Positions 47,172 through 56,464 of a stretch of 64,000 nucleotides of DNA are shown here, piece by piece. Positions within the stretch are counted from its first letter, which is position 1, and each line of letters begins with the position of its first letter. The stretch spans positions 3,667,001 through 3,731,000 of the forward strand of contig NZ_LT629705.1 of the NCBI RefSeq assembly GCF_900103875.1, given 5' to 3'. The DNA comes from Pseudomonas arsenicoxydans. GTDB lineage: Bacteria > Pseudomonadota > Gammaproteobacteria > Pseudomonadales > Pseudomonadaceae. The notes below the pieces were generated by a model. That model was not told where the DNA came from. It saw only the letters and a program-made list of their open reading frames with translations, and did no database searches. The position numbers and the translations under genes were made by a program.

Positions 47172-48535
47172 GCCTTGGCCTCCGGAAATGGGCGTTCTTC
47201 AGCTTTCAAACGCAGCACGCTGGTCAGGGCGAGCATGATCCACACGTACTTTTGGTTGGGTGCGCTGAGGAACATCAAGAACAGCGTCAACGACAGAAAA
47301 CTCATGGCCAGGTGCGTCATCATGTCCGCCTCTTCGCGGTTGTTTCGCTGCATCCAGAGGCGACGGGCGCGGATCAGGTTGTACAGGCCGAGTGCGAGCA
47401 TGCCGACGAACAACAGGCCGGCGGGAATCCCCAGTTCGCTGAAGATTTCCAGGTAGGTGTTGTGGGCACGGCGGTACAAGTCACCGACTTTGCGGTTGGC
47501 GGAGAAGGCCTTGGCGTAACCGGTGGTGGCGTAGTGCAGCGGGAAGGTCCCGGGCCCGCTACCCAGCAACGGGTTCTCGCGGATCATCTGGCTGCCGACC
47601 ACGATGTACGAGGCGCGACGGCCCAGGGATTCGTCCTGACTCTTGGCCCCGGCGCTCAAGATGCTCAACGATTGAATGCGCGCGACATAACCGGCCGGCA
47701 TCACGGCAATGGCCAGCGGAATCACCAGCACAACACCCAGCATGGCGAACCCCAGATGCCGCGGGCGGATACGCGCCAGCTCGGTGCGGTAGTGCCAGGC
47801 GCCGATCACCAAGCTGAGAAACAGCACCACCAGGCCCGAACGGGATTCGGTCTTGGTCATGCCGCCCAACAGCAAGATGCAGCAAACGCCCCAGAACAAC
47901 CGATGCAACATTTTCGGGCTGCGGACCACCAGCAGCAGGCCCAGCGGTACTGCGAATGCGATCAGCATGGCAAAGGCGTTCGGGTCTTCGAGCAGACCGG
48001 CGGCCCGCCCCTGGTCCTGATATTTGCTGGAGAACATGGCCAGCATGCAGGTCATCGTCACACTGAGGGTGACGAACTTGGCGAACAGGTCCAGGTTCAA
48101 TTCGCGGCCGATCAGCAAGGTGATCACAAACAGCACCAGGCCAACGCTCAGCTCACGCAAATGCCCCAACGACATGCCCAGGTCATCGGTATTGAGCAGG
48201 CTCAGGAAGTACAAGACCATGAACCAGACCAGGTAGCGCCACAGGTTGCTGCGCAGACGCTCGGACGGAATCTGGTGGATGGCCAGTTGCAGCATCAGGA
48301 TCACCGCCAGTGACGCACCGAGGAACTTGGTGCCCGACAGCGAACTGTCCTTGAAGAACCCTTCAAACGGCACCAGCGCGGCGATCCCGAGCAAACCCCA
48401 GGTGGGTTTTCGGTAAAACAGCGTGACACCCACCAGGCCCAACACCGCCCCCGGTGCCAGATACGGGTAAGGGCTGGCCAACAAAGCGAGGCAGACCAGG
48501 CCGAGCAAACTGACAATCGAGAGCGGAAAAATCAC
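47168..48535 (-). CDS. O-antigen ligase/polymerase-like membrane protein (Wzy_C family)
   Basis: 455 residues with about 11 membrane segments. The large periplasmic loop contains PLLGSGPGTFPLHY and RRAHNTYLEIFSELGIPAGLLF, typical Wzy/WaaL family blocks with the conserved His. In this locus it is the best candidate for the repeat-unit polymerase. Confidence 0.86.
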   Translation of the reverse strand: MIFPLSIVSLLGLVCLALLASPYPYLAPGAVLGLVGVTLFYRKPTWGLLGIAALVPFEGFFKDSSLSGTKFLGASLAVILMLQLAIHQIPSERLRSNLWRYLVWFMVLYFLSLLNTDDLGMSLGHLRELSVGLVLFVITLLIGRELNLDLFAKFVTLSVTMTCMLAMFSSKYQDQGRAAGLLEDPNAFAMLIAFAVPLGLLLVVRSPKMLHRLFWGVCCILLLGGMTKTESRSGLVVLFLSLVIGAWHYRTELARIRPRHLGFAMLGVVLVIPLAIAVMPAGYVARIQSLSILSAGAKSQDESLGRRASYIVVGSQMIRENPLLGSGPGTFPLHYATTGYAKAFSANRKVGDLYRRAHNTYLEIFSELGIPAGLLFVGMLALGLYNLIRARRLWMQRNNREEADMMTHLAMSFLSLTLFLMFLSAPNQKYVWIMLALTSVLRLKAEERPFPEAKA

Positions 48536-49632
48536 GCGCGTGCCTCCCGTGCTGTACGGATATAAAGCTGCGACCAGCGTTCGGCCAAGGCCTTGAGGTC
48601 ATAGCGATCCAGTTGCGTACGTCTTGCGTTGTCAATCAGCGTCCGTGCCAGCGCCGGTTCAGTCAGCAAGGTGCCAACCTGATTAGCGAGTGCGGCGGCG
48701 TCGGCAGGTGTTGCCAGCAGGCCGTTGTGTCGATGTTGCAGCACGTCGGGAATCCCACCGACGGCAAACGCCACCACCGGCACGCCGATCTGCATCGCTT
48801 CGAGCAGAATCATTGGCGTGCCTTCGGTGCGAGAGCTGATCACCAGCCCATCGAGGCGCCGCCACCACACCGCCATGTCGGTCTGGTAACCCGGCAGGGT
48901 GATGCGATCTTGCAAACCAGCGGCGTTGATTCGCGCCAGCAGACTGTCCCGTTCCGGGCCGTCGCCAAGCATCACGGCGTCCAGTTGCGGGTGTTGCTGA
49001 CACAGTGGAATCAGCGCATCGAGAAACAGGTCCGGGCCCTTTTCGCTGCTCAGCCGTCCGACGTAACCGGCCAGCCAACGCTGGCTAGTCACGCTGTGGG
49101 GCAGAGGACCGGTGGGCGCCGGCAAACCATTGGGAATCACTTGCAGTTTTTCCGCGCGGACACTGGCCTGGCGGCACAGCACGGCGATGCTTTCGGCGAC
49201 GCAGACCACGCGATTCACCGACGCCGTGCGGCACAGTTGCAGGCTCAGCCAGGTGTAGAACTTCTGCTTGCGACTGCGTGGGGTAAAACCGTGCTGAGTG
49301 ATGACCAGCGGCAGGCGCAACAACGTTGCGCCGACCCAGCCGAACAACAGGCCCTTGAAGTTGTGGGTATTGATCAATGGCCGTTCAGCCCGGCGCTGGC
49401 GCAAATGCGCCAGCAACTCCCCAAGCCCTGCGCAACCCTGGCAATCGACCCCTGCCTCGCGAAACCGCGCGATCAGTTCCGGCGGCGCATCGAGAAACAG
49501 CACTTGGTGCTGCCCCGGTGTCGCCAGGCAGTGGTCCAGCAGCATCCGCTCAGCCCCATAGAAGCCGCCGCTGCTGAGCAAATGAATGATCGGCAGGGAA
49601 GGGATGAGCGGCGCGTTCAATTGCGCACCCAA
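48532..49632 (-). CDS. family 4 glycosyltransferase
   Basis: 366 residues if the TTG at 49632 is used; a second TTG lies at 49620 and no ATG occurs near the start, so the exact start is open. GT4 features are the N-terminal GGFYGAERMLLD, YVGRLSSEKGPDLFLDAL, DAVMLGDGPERDSLL and the EX7E-like SRTEGTPMILLEAMQIGVPVVA. It uses a nucleotide-sugar donor to extend the lipid-linked unit. Confidence 0.84.
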   Translation of the reverse strand: MGAQLNAPLIPSLPIIHLLSSGGFYGAERMLLDHCLATPGQHQVLFLDAPPELIARFREAGVDCQGCAGLGELLAHLRQRRAERPLINTHNFKGLLFGWVGATLLRLPLVITQHGFTPRSRKQKFYTWLSLQLCRTASVNRVVCVAESIAVLCRQASVRAEKLQVIPNGLPAPTGPLPHSVTSQRWLAGYVGRLSSEKGPDLFLDALIPLCQQHPQLDAVMLGDGPERDSLLARINAAGLQDRITLPGYQTDMAVWWRRLDGLVISSRTEGTPMILLEAMQIGVPVVAFAVGGIPDVLQHRHNGLLATPADAAALANQVGTLLTEPALARTLIDNARRTQLDRYDLKALAERWSQLYIRTAREARA

Positions 49633-51209
49633 TGCACGAGGCTAGGCACGGACCAGTTGCCATGTGGATTGACCGGTTCCACGTTCTGATCGTTGATCAC
49701 CAACAGCACCGGCAAGCCCAGTTCGTGGGTGATTTGCGCAGGGTGTTTGAAGCGATGATCGAAGAACTCACGCACGTAGACCAGGGCAATGGCCAGCAGC
49801 AGACCGGTGAACAGACCGAACGGAATGATCAGGAACGGTTTCGGGAACGCCGCGTCGGTCGGTTCATACGGCGGGCTGAGCACCCGTGCGTTGGACAGGT
49901 CGCTGTCCAGCGAGCGAGCGGTGCTGCTTTCGGCGAAGCGCTGGGCGTAGGTGGAGAACGCCGCGTGCAAGGCGTCGATCTCGGTGTCCATCTGCCGCAG
50001 CTTGCTCTGGGTTTCCTGCAACTGGTGAATGCGGTTCTTGAACTCGGCGATGCGCGCGGTTTTCTGGTCGATCACCGAGCTGACAATCGCCAGGTCGTTG
50101 GTGCGTTCCTGAATCCGGTTGCTCACCACTTTCAAAAACTGCTGACGGGTACGGGAAATCTGCTCGCGGGTCAGCAGCATCGGTTCACTGCCGGGCTGGA
50201 AGATCGCCAGGTCGTTCATGTAACGGCTGACCTGGGTGGTCAGTGCCTCACCCATCTGTTTGATCTCGCGGTCTTCGAATGCCACGTTGTCCACAGTGGT
50301 GGTGAAGGTGTAGGGGAAGGTGTAGTCGTTGAGTTTGGAATTGCTCGCCGCGGCCAGGCTGCTTTTCAGGTAGTCGAGCCAGCGCTGGCTCTGCAACCGG
50401 CGGTCCTGGTAGAGGTTGAGCGCTTGCTCTTCGGTGTTGATGGCATTGAGGCGGAAGGTGATTTCTTCCTTCGGATCCGCCGAACCAACGCCTTCGAGCA
50501 ACGCCAGCCGAGTGCCTTCCAGGCCATCAAGACGCACCTGATACTGATGCTTCTTGGTTTCGTAGAAGGCTTGCGGCAGGTCGATCGATTGCAGTTCCTG
50601 GCGGCTGGCCAGGTAGTTTTGCAGCAATGCGGCGACAAACTGCGTGCCCTGATGCGGATCGCCAAAGCTGTAGATGATCGAGATCACGTTGGAGCCAGGC
50701 AGGGTTTCGATCTTGAGCTTGTCGACGGCTTCCTGGGTCAGCGCATCCAGCGTCGTGTCACGCACCGGATCGGTTTCCATGCCCAACGCGGTTTTCACCG
50801 GGTTGATCACGTACTCGCGCAGCGGGGTGGTGATGAAGCGCTTGAACGGCTGGCTCACCAGTTTACTGAGCAGGCTGGGGGCGGGTGTGTACTCGCCCTT
50901 GTCGCGCAACTCGCTGATGGTCTGCCGAATCAACGCGGGCGAGCGCAGGATATTGCTCTCGGTTTCCATGTCCGCCAGCGAAGGCGGAATAAAGGTGGCG
51001 TTGTCTTGAGTAAGGGATGTGGTGGCATCCCCCTGCGAAAGTTTCTTGGACTGCACGATCACCTGGGCGGTGATATCGAAGCTCTGTTTGAGCATCAGCG
51101 GCAAGACCAGGGCGATCACTGCAAAGACCAGGAAGACTCGCTTCACCAACTGCTTGTTGGCGAAGAAGATCCTGAAGAACTCGTGCAGGTAGTTTTCCTT
51201 TGGATTCAT
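49617..51209 (-). CDS. Wzz/GumC-type chain-length co-polymerase
   Basis: 530 residues with two membrane segments, near 20-40 (VFLVFAVIALVLPLM) and about 455-475 (LIIPFGLFTGLLLAIALVYV), enclosing a long coiled-coil periplasmic domain. It has the Pro-rich segment next to the second membrane helix (PPYEPTDAAFPKPF). It controls polymer length and contacts the outer-membrane exporter. The kinase domain found in some fused versions is absent and encoded separately at 52277. Confidence 0.86.
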   Translation of the reverse strand: MNPKENYLHEFFRIFFANKQLVKRVFLVFAVIALVLPLMLKQSFDITAQVIVQSKKLSQGDATTSLTQDNATFIPPSLADMETESNILRSPALIRQTISELRDKGEYTPAPSLLSKLVSQPFKRFITTPLREYVINPVKTALGMETDPVRDTTLDALTQEAVDKLKIETLPGSNVISIIYSFGDPHQGTQFVAALLQNYLASRQELQSIDLPQAFYETKKHQYQVRLDGLEGTRLALLEGVGSADPKEEITFRLNAINTEEQALNLYQDRRLQSQRWLDYLKSSLAAASNSKLNDYTFPYTFTTTVDNVAFEDREIKQMGEALTTQVSRYMNDLAIFQPGSEPMLLTREQISRTRQQFLKVVSNRIQERTNDLAIVSSVIDQKTARIAEFKNRIHQLQETQSKLRQMDTEIDALHAAFSTYAQRFAESSTARSLDSDLSNARVLSPPYEPTDAAFPKPFLIIPFGLFTGLLLAIALVYVREFFDHRFKHPAQITHELGLPVLLVINDQNVEPVNPHGNWSVPSLVHWVRN

Positions 51210-51226
51210 GTCGGGTCACCTGAGAG

Positions 51227-52255
51227 TTAGTTGCTGTTACTGCTGCCTTTGTTGTCGACGCGGTAGCCGAAGCTAAAGCCCACGCCCTGGAACAACACCA
51301 CATCCGCCAATTGCCGCGCGAGGTCACCGGCGCTGGCCAGTTTGGTCTTGGGCACGTAAAGCATGTCGTCCGGCTGCAGGTAGGCAATCTGCGACGCATC
51401 ACCCGCCAGGGCTTTTTCGACGTCGTAGCGCACGGCCTGCACCTGATTGCCATTGCGGCGCATGATCATCACCGAATCGAGCCGCGCCTTGGTGTTGCTG
51501 CCACGGGCCAGGGTCAGTGCCTCAAGCACCGAGACCGGCCGGCGGATCGGGTAGGAACCCGGTTGGCCGACTTCACCCAGCACATAGATTTCGTTGCCGG
51601 CGGTGGACTTGAGCATCACGTCGACGGTCATCCGTCCTGGCAGGTTCGCGTAGCGTTGATTGAGGAAGGTTTCCAGTTGATTGACGGTCATGCCTTGCAG
51701 CGGCACGGCGCCGATTTCCGGGAAGCTGGCGTAGCCGTCAGTGCCCACGGTGATCTCCCGGCTCATGCCGGTGGCGGGGTGGTTGAGGGCGCTTTTGAGG
51801 TTCGACTCATTGCTCAGCGGGCTGATGACCTGCACGGACAGCTGATTGCGATTGGGCTGGAACAGCTGCTTGCGCTGATAGGCGCGCTGGATTTCCTCAC
51901 GCGCCTGTTCGGAAGTCAGCCCGGCGATTTTCACCGAGGTGTTGGCGCCTGGCAGTTCGATGCTGCCGTCGGGCAGCACCAGTTGATTGCCGTTGAGCTG
52001 GCTGGCGGCGGTGAAATTCAGGCCGATCTGGTCACCGGACTGGATGCGGTAGGCATCCGAGCCGCTGGTGCTGATGTGGAAAATCACGTCCAGCACATCC
52101 TGGGGCCGCAAGGTCTGTTCGACCTTGGGCATGTCGGTGGCCTGGGCGTTGGCCGGTGAGGCCGTGAGGATATTCACCGGCATGTGCTGGGTTTCGGTAT
52201 TGCTGGTGCAGCCTGCAAGCGGCAGCAACAGCAGGACAAGCATTTTGGCGTTCAT
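51227..52255 (-). CDS. polysaccharide export outer-membrane lipoprotein (Wza/GumB-like)
   Basis: 342 residues. Lipoprotein signal ending at Cys16 (PLAGC-TS). The polysaccharide-export domain starts at DAYRIQSGDQIGLNF, followed by SLBB-like segments (VLGEVGQPGSYPIRRPVSVLEALTLARG). It lies 17 bp upstream of the co-polymerase gene. It forms the outer-membrane channel for the polymer. Confidence 0.9.
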   Translation of the reverse strand: MNAKMLVLLLLPLAGCTSNTETQHMPVNILTASPANAQATDMPKVEQTLRPQDVLDVIFHISTSGSDAYRIQSGDQIGLNFTAASQLNGNQLVLPDGSIELPGANTSVKIAGLTSEQAREEIQRAYQRKQLFQPNRNQLSVQVISPLSNESNLKSALNHPATGMSREITVGTDGYASFPEIGAVPLQGMTVNQLETFLNQRYANLPGRMTVDVMLKSTAGNEIYVLGEVGQPGSYPIRRPVSVLEALTLARGSNTKARLDSVMIMRRNGNQVQAVRYDVEKALAGDASQIAYLQPDDMLYVPKTKLASAGDLARQLADVVLFQGVGFSFGYRVDNKGSSNSN

Positions 52256-52276
52256 GTCGTCATCCTTTTCTGATGC

Positions 52277-52924
52277 TTACAGGTTTTTGTACAGCCACTT
52301 GGGCATGTAGTACTTGCGTCGGTTGAACACGCTGCCGACCAGTTTCGCCCCGGCCTGTGTCAGGCGCTGGACTGCCGCCTGAGCCACTTCCCAACGCGTG
52401 TCTTCAGCGCGAACAACCATGATCACGCCGTCCACCTGGGTGCTGATGACCAAGGTGTCGGCGGCGGAATACACCGCGTCGCCGTCGATCACCACAAAGC
52501 GGTACTGGCTGCCGAGCTGATCGAGCAGAGGGCCCAGGCGTTCGGCGGTCAGGTGTTCGTTGCCGCGCACATATTTGCCGTTAGGCAGAAGGTGGAACGG
52601 CAGGCTGGCCACTTGCAGCACGCAATCTTGCAGCAGCGGCGGACTCTGGGTGTTGAACACCAGGTCGCGAAAACCACGCTCCTTGCTTAAACCAAGTTGC
52701 TGCGTGAGGTTGGTTGCCGATTGGCTGGCGTCGATCAACAGCACTTGGCCGCTGCTCATTTGCGCCAGTTGGGTGGCCAGTGCCAGGGCGCTGGTGGTTG
52801 TGCCTGCCCCGGGGTTGGCGGAGGTCAGGAATAGGATCCGCAGATCTTGATCGAGCACGGTCGAAGTTAGATTGGACTCGCTCGGGTTTGCGATGCTTAG
52901 GCTTTTGGCTGATGAACCGTCCAT
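52277..52924 (-). CDS. CpsD/CapB-like P-loop protein with degenerate nucleotide site
   Basis: 215 residues. Overall like bacterial tyrosine-kinase domains that partner Wzz proteins (ILFLTSANPGAGTTTSALALA, VLLIDASQSATNLTQQLGL, FVVIDGDAVYSAADTLVI). The Walker A motif reads PGAGTTTS, where the catalytic Lys of GxGK(S/T) is Thr. Walker A' has IDAS instead of IDAD, and the DTPP-type motif is DGDA. The C-terminal Tyr cluster is reduced to KYYMPKWLY. It may be a pseudokinase that still binds the co-polymerase. Confidence 0.8.
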   Translation of the reverse strand: MDGSSAKSLSIANPSESNLTSTVLDQDLRILFLTSANPGAGTTTSALALATQLAQMSSGQVLLIDASQSATNLTQQLGLSKERGFRDLVFNTQSPPLLQDCVLQVASLPFHLLPNGKYVRGNEHLTAERLGPLLDQLGSQYRFVVIDGDAVYSAADTLVISTQVDGVIMVVRAEDTRWEVAQAAVQRLTQAGAKLVGSVFNRRKYYMPKWLYKNL

Positions 52925-53671
52925 TTAACTCGCTCCGTGGCCGCTAAATACTTTGAAGGGGGTTTTCAACAGGATCTTCAGATCAAGCAACAGGCTCTGC
53001 TCGGCGATATAGCTGAGGTCCAACTCAACGCGCTGGTCGAAGTCGATATTGCTGCGCCCGGAGATCTGCCACAGGCCGGTCATGCCGGGGTAGATGCTCA
53101 GGCGTGCAAGGTGATTGTCCTTGTAGCGATAGGCGTTGAACGAGGTTGGCCGAGGGCCCACCAGGCGCATGTCGCCCGTCACCACATTGATCAGGTTGGG
53201 CAGCTCATCCAGGCTGCTGCGCCGCAGGAAGCCGCCGATACCGGTGATGCGCGGGTCCTTGTCGATCTTGAAGTCGATGGCGTCGGCACCGTGTTTGTTC
53301 AGGTGACGCAGGGACTCCTTGAGCTCTTCGGCGTTGGCCACCATGGTGCGAAACTTGTACATGCCGAATTTGCGACCGCGGTAACCGGTGCGTTTCTGTA
53401 CGAACATCACCGGCCCCGGGCTGCTGAACTTGATCGCCAGTGCCAGGCCCAGCAGCAAAGGCGAGAGCAGCAGCAGAATCATCAAGGCGCCAATACAGGC
53501 GACGACCCGGTTGGTGCGCGACAGCGTCCAGGGCCGCCCACCATCGCGACCGGTCATCCAGCCGCGACCTTGCATATGGATCGCGGAGTCGAGGCGCATT
53601 CGGTGCTCGGGGTCCAGGCGCTTGTCTCGGCGCATCTGGTTGATCGGCACACCTTTTTCTAGTCCAGTCAT
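52925..53671 (-). CDS. undecaprenyl-phosphate sugar-1-phosphate transferase (WbaP/PglC domain)
   Basis: 248 residues. One membrane helix about 58-80, then the catalytic block: FVQKRTGYRGRKFGMYKFRTM, ITGIGGFLRRSSLDELPNLINVV, MRLVGPRP and YPGMTGLWQISGRS. It lacks the N-terminal four-helix and PAS-like region of long WbaP/WcaJ proteins. It starts repeat-unit synthesis by loading the first sugar phosphate onto the lipid. It overlaps the epimerase gene by 4 bp. Confidence 0.92.
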   Translation of the reverse strand: MTGLEKGVPINQMRRDKRLDPEHRMRLDSAIHMQGRGWMTGRDGGRPWTLSRTNRVVACIGALMILLLLSPLLLGLALAIKFSSPGPVMFVQKRTGYRGRKFGMYKFRTMVANAEELKESLRHLNKHGADAIDFKIDKDPRITGIGGFLRRSSLDELPNLINVVTGDMRLVGPRPTSFNAYRYKDNHLARLSIYPGMTGLWQISGRSNIDFDQRVELDLSYIAEQSLLLDLKILLKTPFKVFSGHGAS

Positions 53672-54726
53672 AGAGTCCTCCGCTGAAGATCAGCCGCAAA
53701 CGGCGCATGGGCGACAGGCAGTGAGTAGTAATCGCAGAACCAGGCGACAAAGCGCCTGAGTCCTTCATCCAGCTCGATACAAGGCTGAAATCCGGTTGCT
53801 TGAGCCAGGTCGCTGGCATCGGCATAGGTGTTGAGCACATCGCCCGGTTGCAGGGGCAGCAACTCGACGACGGCTTTTTTTCCAAGGTGTTTCTCCAACA
53901 GCGCCAGGTATTGCTTGAGCTCAACCGGGTGTTGGCCGCCGATATTGAAGATCCGCCACGGCGCCATGCTGCTGGCCGGGTCCGGCTGTTCACGGTCCCA
54001 TTGCGCGTTGGCATGCGGTGGACGATCGATCAGGCGAGCGATGCTCTCGATGATGTCGTCTATGTAGGTGAAGTCGCGCTGATGCTCGCCGTAGTTGAAC
54101 AACTTCAGTGGCTTGCCTTCGGCAATGGCCCGGGCGAACTGGATGGGCGACATGTCCGGCCGGCCCCAGGGGCCATACACGGTGAAAAAACGCAGGCCGG
54201 TGCAAGGAATGCTGAACAGGTGGCTGTAGCTGTGAGCCATCAGCTCATTGGCTTTCTTGGTGGCGGCGTACAACGACAGCGGGTGGTTGACGCCGTCTTT
54301 CACCGAATAAGGCGTGTGCTGGTTGGCGCCGTACACCGAACTGGACGAGGCGTAGATCAAGTGCTTGACCGGGTGGTTGCGGCAGGCTTCGAGAACGTTG
54401 AGGAAGCCGTTCAGATTGCTGTCGAGGTAAGCCCGAGGATTTTCCAGGGAGTAACGCACCCCGGCCTGGGCCGCGAGGTGAATTACTACCTCGGGTTTTT
54501 CACGGACAAACAGGGCTTCGATGGCCGGACCGTCGGCCAGGTCAACCGTTGCGAGCTGGAAATGGCCGACCTGCTCCCGCACCCACTGCACACGGTCGTG
54601 TTTGAGTTGCGGGTCGTAGTAGTCGTTGAAATTGTCGAGGCCGCACACATCGTGGCCGTCGCGCATCAGTCGCAATACGCAATGGGCACCAATGAATCCG
54701 GCGGCTCCGGTGACAAGTATCTTCAT
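53668..54726 (-). CDS. NAD-dependent nucleotide-sugar epimerase (UDP-glucuronate 4-epimerase-like)
   Basis: 352 residues from the ATG at 54726. Rossmann motif GAAGFIG at 7-13, LDNFNDYYDPQLKHDR, HLAAQAGVRYSLENPRAYLDSNL, SSSSVYG and catalytic YAATKK. LDNFNDYYD and the AGVRYS block are typical of CapI/UDP-GlcA 4-epimerases, which fits the ugd gene 4 bp upstream. It would turn UDP-glucuronate into UDP-galacturonate. Confidence 0.86.
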   Translation of the reverse strand: MKILVTGAAGFIGAHCVLRLMRDGHDVCGLDNFNDYYDPQLKHDRVQWVREQVGHFQLATVDLADGPAIEALFVREKPEVVIHLAAQAGVRYSLENPRAYLDSNLNGFLNVLEACRNHPVKHLIYASSSSVYGANQHTPYSVKDGVNHPLSLYAATKKANELMAHSYSHLFSIPCTGLRFFTVYGPWGRPDMSPIQFARAIAEGKPLKLFNYGEHQRDFTYIDDIIESIARLIDRPPHANAQWDREQPDPASSMAPWRIFNIGGQHPVELKQYLALLEKHLGKKAVVELLPLQPGDVLNTYADASDLAQATGFQPCIELDEGLRRFVAWFCDYYSLPVAHAPFAADLQRRTL

Positions 54727-56075
54727 GGTCGCGGCGCCTCGGGAGCGATGTGCCGAAGGCCAATGCCGCTGTAGTGCAAACCGGCCGCCGCCACCTGTTC
54801 CGGGTTGTACAGATTGCGACCGTCGACAATGATTCGCGAACGCAGTTTGCTCGCCAGCAAATCGAAGTCGACCACGCGAAAATTCTTCCACTCGGTGCAG
54901 ATCACCAGCGCATCGGCATCTTCCAGCGTGTCGTCGCGGGTGGCGCACAGGTGCAGGTCATTGCGGTAGCCGTAAAGGCGTCGGCATTCGGACATGGCTT
55001 CCGGGTCGTAGGCCTGCACGCTCGCACCTTCGGCCCACAATGCTTCCATCAGGTAACGACTGGGCGCTTCGCGCATGTCATCGGTGTTGGGCTTGAACGC
55101 CAGGCCCCAGATCGCGATGGACTTACCGGCCAGCCCGTCGGGGAATTGCGCCCTGAGCTTGCTGAAGAGAATGTGCCGCTGGCTGTCGTTCACGTCGGTG
55201 ACGCTGCGCAGCAGGCGCAAGGGCATGCCGTTTTGTTCGGCGGTATGGAGCAGGGCACGCAGATCCTTGGGAAAGCACGAACCACCAAAACCGCAACCCG
55301 GATAGATGAAGTGGTATCCGATGCGCGGGTCCGAACCAATGCCTTTGCGTACCGCTTCGATGTCGGCTCCCAGCAGCTCGGTGAGGTTCGCCAGCTCGTT
55401 CATGAAACTGATGCGGGTGGCGAGCATCGCGTTGGCCGCGTACTTGGTCAGCTCGGCGCTGCGGTTGTCCATGAACATCAGCTTTTCATGGTTGCGGCAG
55501 AACGGCGCGTAGAGATCGCTCATCTGGTTGCGGGCGTCCTCGTCGCTGGTGCCGACGATGATCCGGTCCGGGCGCATGCAATCGGCCAGCGCGCTGCCTT
55601 CCTTGAGAAACTCGGGGTTGGACACCACCCGAACCTGGAGGGCGTGCTTGCCGCGGCGAACCAGTTCTTCTTTGGCGGTAGCGGCCACCTGGTCCGCCGT
55701 GCCGACCGGCACCGTGGACTTGATGATCAGGGTGCGATCGGCCTCCATGAAACTGGCGATCTGGCGGGCGACATTCAGCACATGGCTGAGATCGGCTGAA
55801 CCGTCCTCATCGGCGGGCGTACCGACCGCGATGAAAATCAGCTCGGCGTGTTCGACCGCGTCGCTGGCCTGGGTGGTGAACAACAAGCGACCAGCCTTTA
55901 TGTTCTCTTCCAGCGTGCCGGACAGCCCTGGTTCGCTGATCGTTGGCACCGCTTGTTGCAGTTGCTTGATCTTGTTGGGATCAATATCGACACACAGGAC
56001 ACGATGTCCGACATCGGCCAGTGCCGCTGCTTGTATCAGGCCAACGTAGCCCGTACCAAATACGCTCACGTCCAT
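54723..56075 (-). CDS. ugd: UDP-glucose 6-dehydrogenase
   Basis: 450 residues. NAD motif VFGTGYVGL at 5-13, EPGLSG, YPGCGFGGSCFPKDL with the catalytic Cys, and the C-terminal UDP-binding domain (IWGLAFKPNTDDMREAPS). Oxidises UDP-glucose to UDP-glucuronate, so the polymer probably contains a uronic acid. First gene of the exopolysaccharide operon. Confidence 0.93.
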   Translation of the reverse strand: MDVSVFGTGYVGLIQAAALADVGHRVLCVDIDPNKIKQLQQAVPTISEPGLSGTLEENIKAGRLLFTTQASDAVEHAELIFIAVGTPADEDGSADLSHVLNVARQIASFMEADRTLIIKSTVPVGTADQVAATAKEELVRRGKHALQVRVVSNPEFLKEGSALADCMRPDRIIVGTSDEDARNQMSDLYAPFCRNHEKLMFMDNRSAELTKYAANAMLATRISFMNELANLTELLGADIEAVRKGIGSDPRIGYHFIYPGCGFGGSCFPKDLRALLHTAEQNGMPLRLLRSVTDVNDSQRHILFSKLRAQFPDGLAGKSIAIWGLAFKPNTDDMREAPSRYLMEALWAEGASVQAYDPEAMSECRRLYGYRNDLHLCATRDDTLEDADALVICTEWKNFRVVDFDLLASKLRSRIIVDGRNLYNPEQVAAAGLHYSGIGLRHIAPEAPRP

Positions 56076-56464
56076 ATTGGCGTGCCTCGTAAGACGGTGG
56101 AAAGAACGGAAATAAGACTGTCAAAAGGGGTATAGCCCAGCATTGGGAAAACGTGTCAGCAAAATGACATGTTGCGCTGCTATAACAGCCCCCATTTTTG
56201 GGGCGTTTTGCCATCAAGTGCTTGCCGCTGCTGGATTTGCCGCGGTTTTGACGGGTTTTTAACATTTTCAAGAAAGCGATAAACGGTCGTAGGGCATGAA
56301 ATACGTGGCTTGTAGCCGTTCGAGTGTGTCAGATTTGAGTCAACGTTTTTTTGACGCTTTTTAGAAAAGTCCGACATTTCTTGCGCTTTGATGGCCCGGT
56401 GCTAGTGTCAAAAAATGGCCGACAATCTATTGGCCAACGACCTGACGCGAGCATCGGAAAAACT
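56076..56464. promoter_or_regulatory. divergent regulatory region of the exopolysaccharide operon
   Basis: A 389-bp AT-richer gap between two divergent genes. It holds a FleQ-like palindrome GTCAGCAAAATGAC (56155-56168; 11 of 14 to the known GTCAATAAATTGAC box), a second weaker one GTCAAAAAATGGCC (56407-56420), CCCC-ATTTTT-GGGG (56190-56203) and CCC-AGCATT-GGG (56136-56147). On the minus strand a TTGACA (56117-56122) could be a -35 element but has no good -10 at 17 bp. No sigma54 promoter was found on either strand. Confidence 0.45.

Noticed and set aside
56179..56193. Sigma54 promoter on the minus strand before ugd
   Set aside because: The GG/GC spacing can be met only by GGGGGCTGTTATAGC, which lacks the TGGC and TTGC contexts and overlaps a palindrome.
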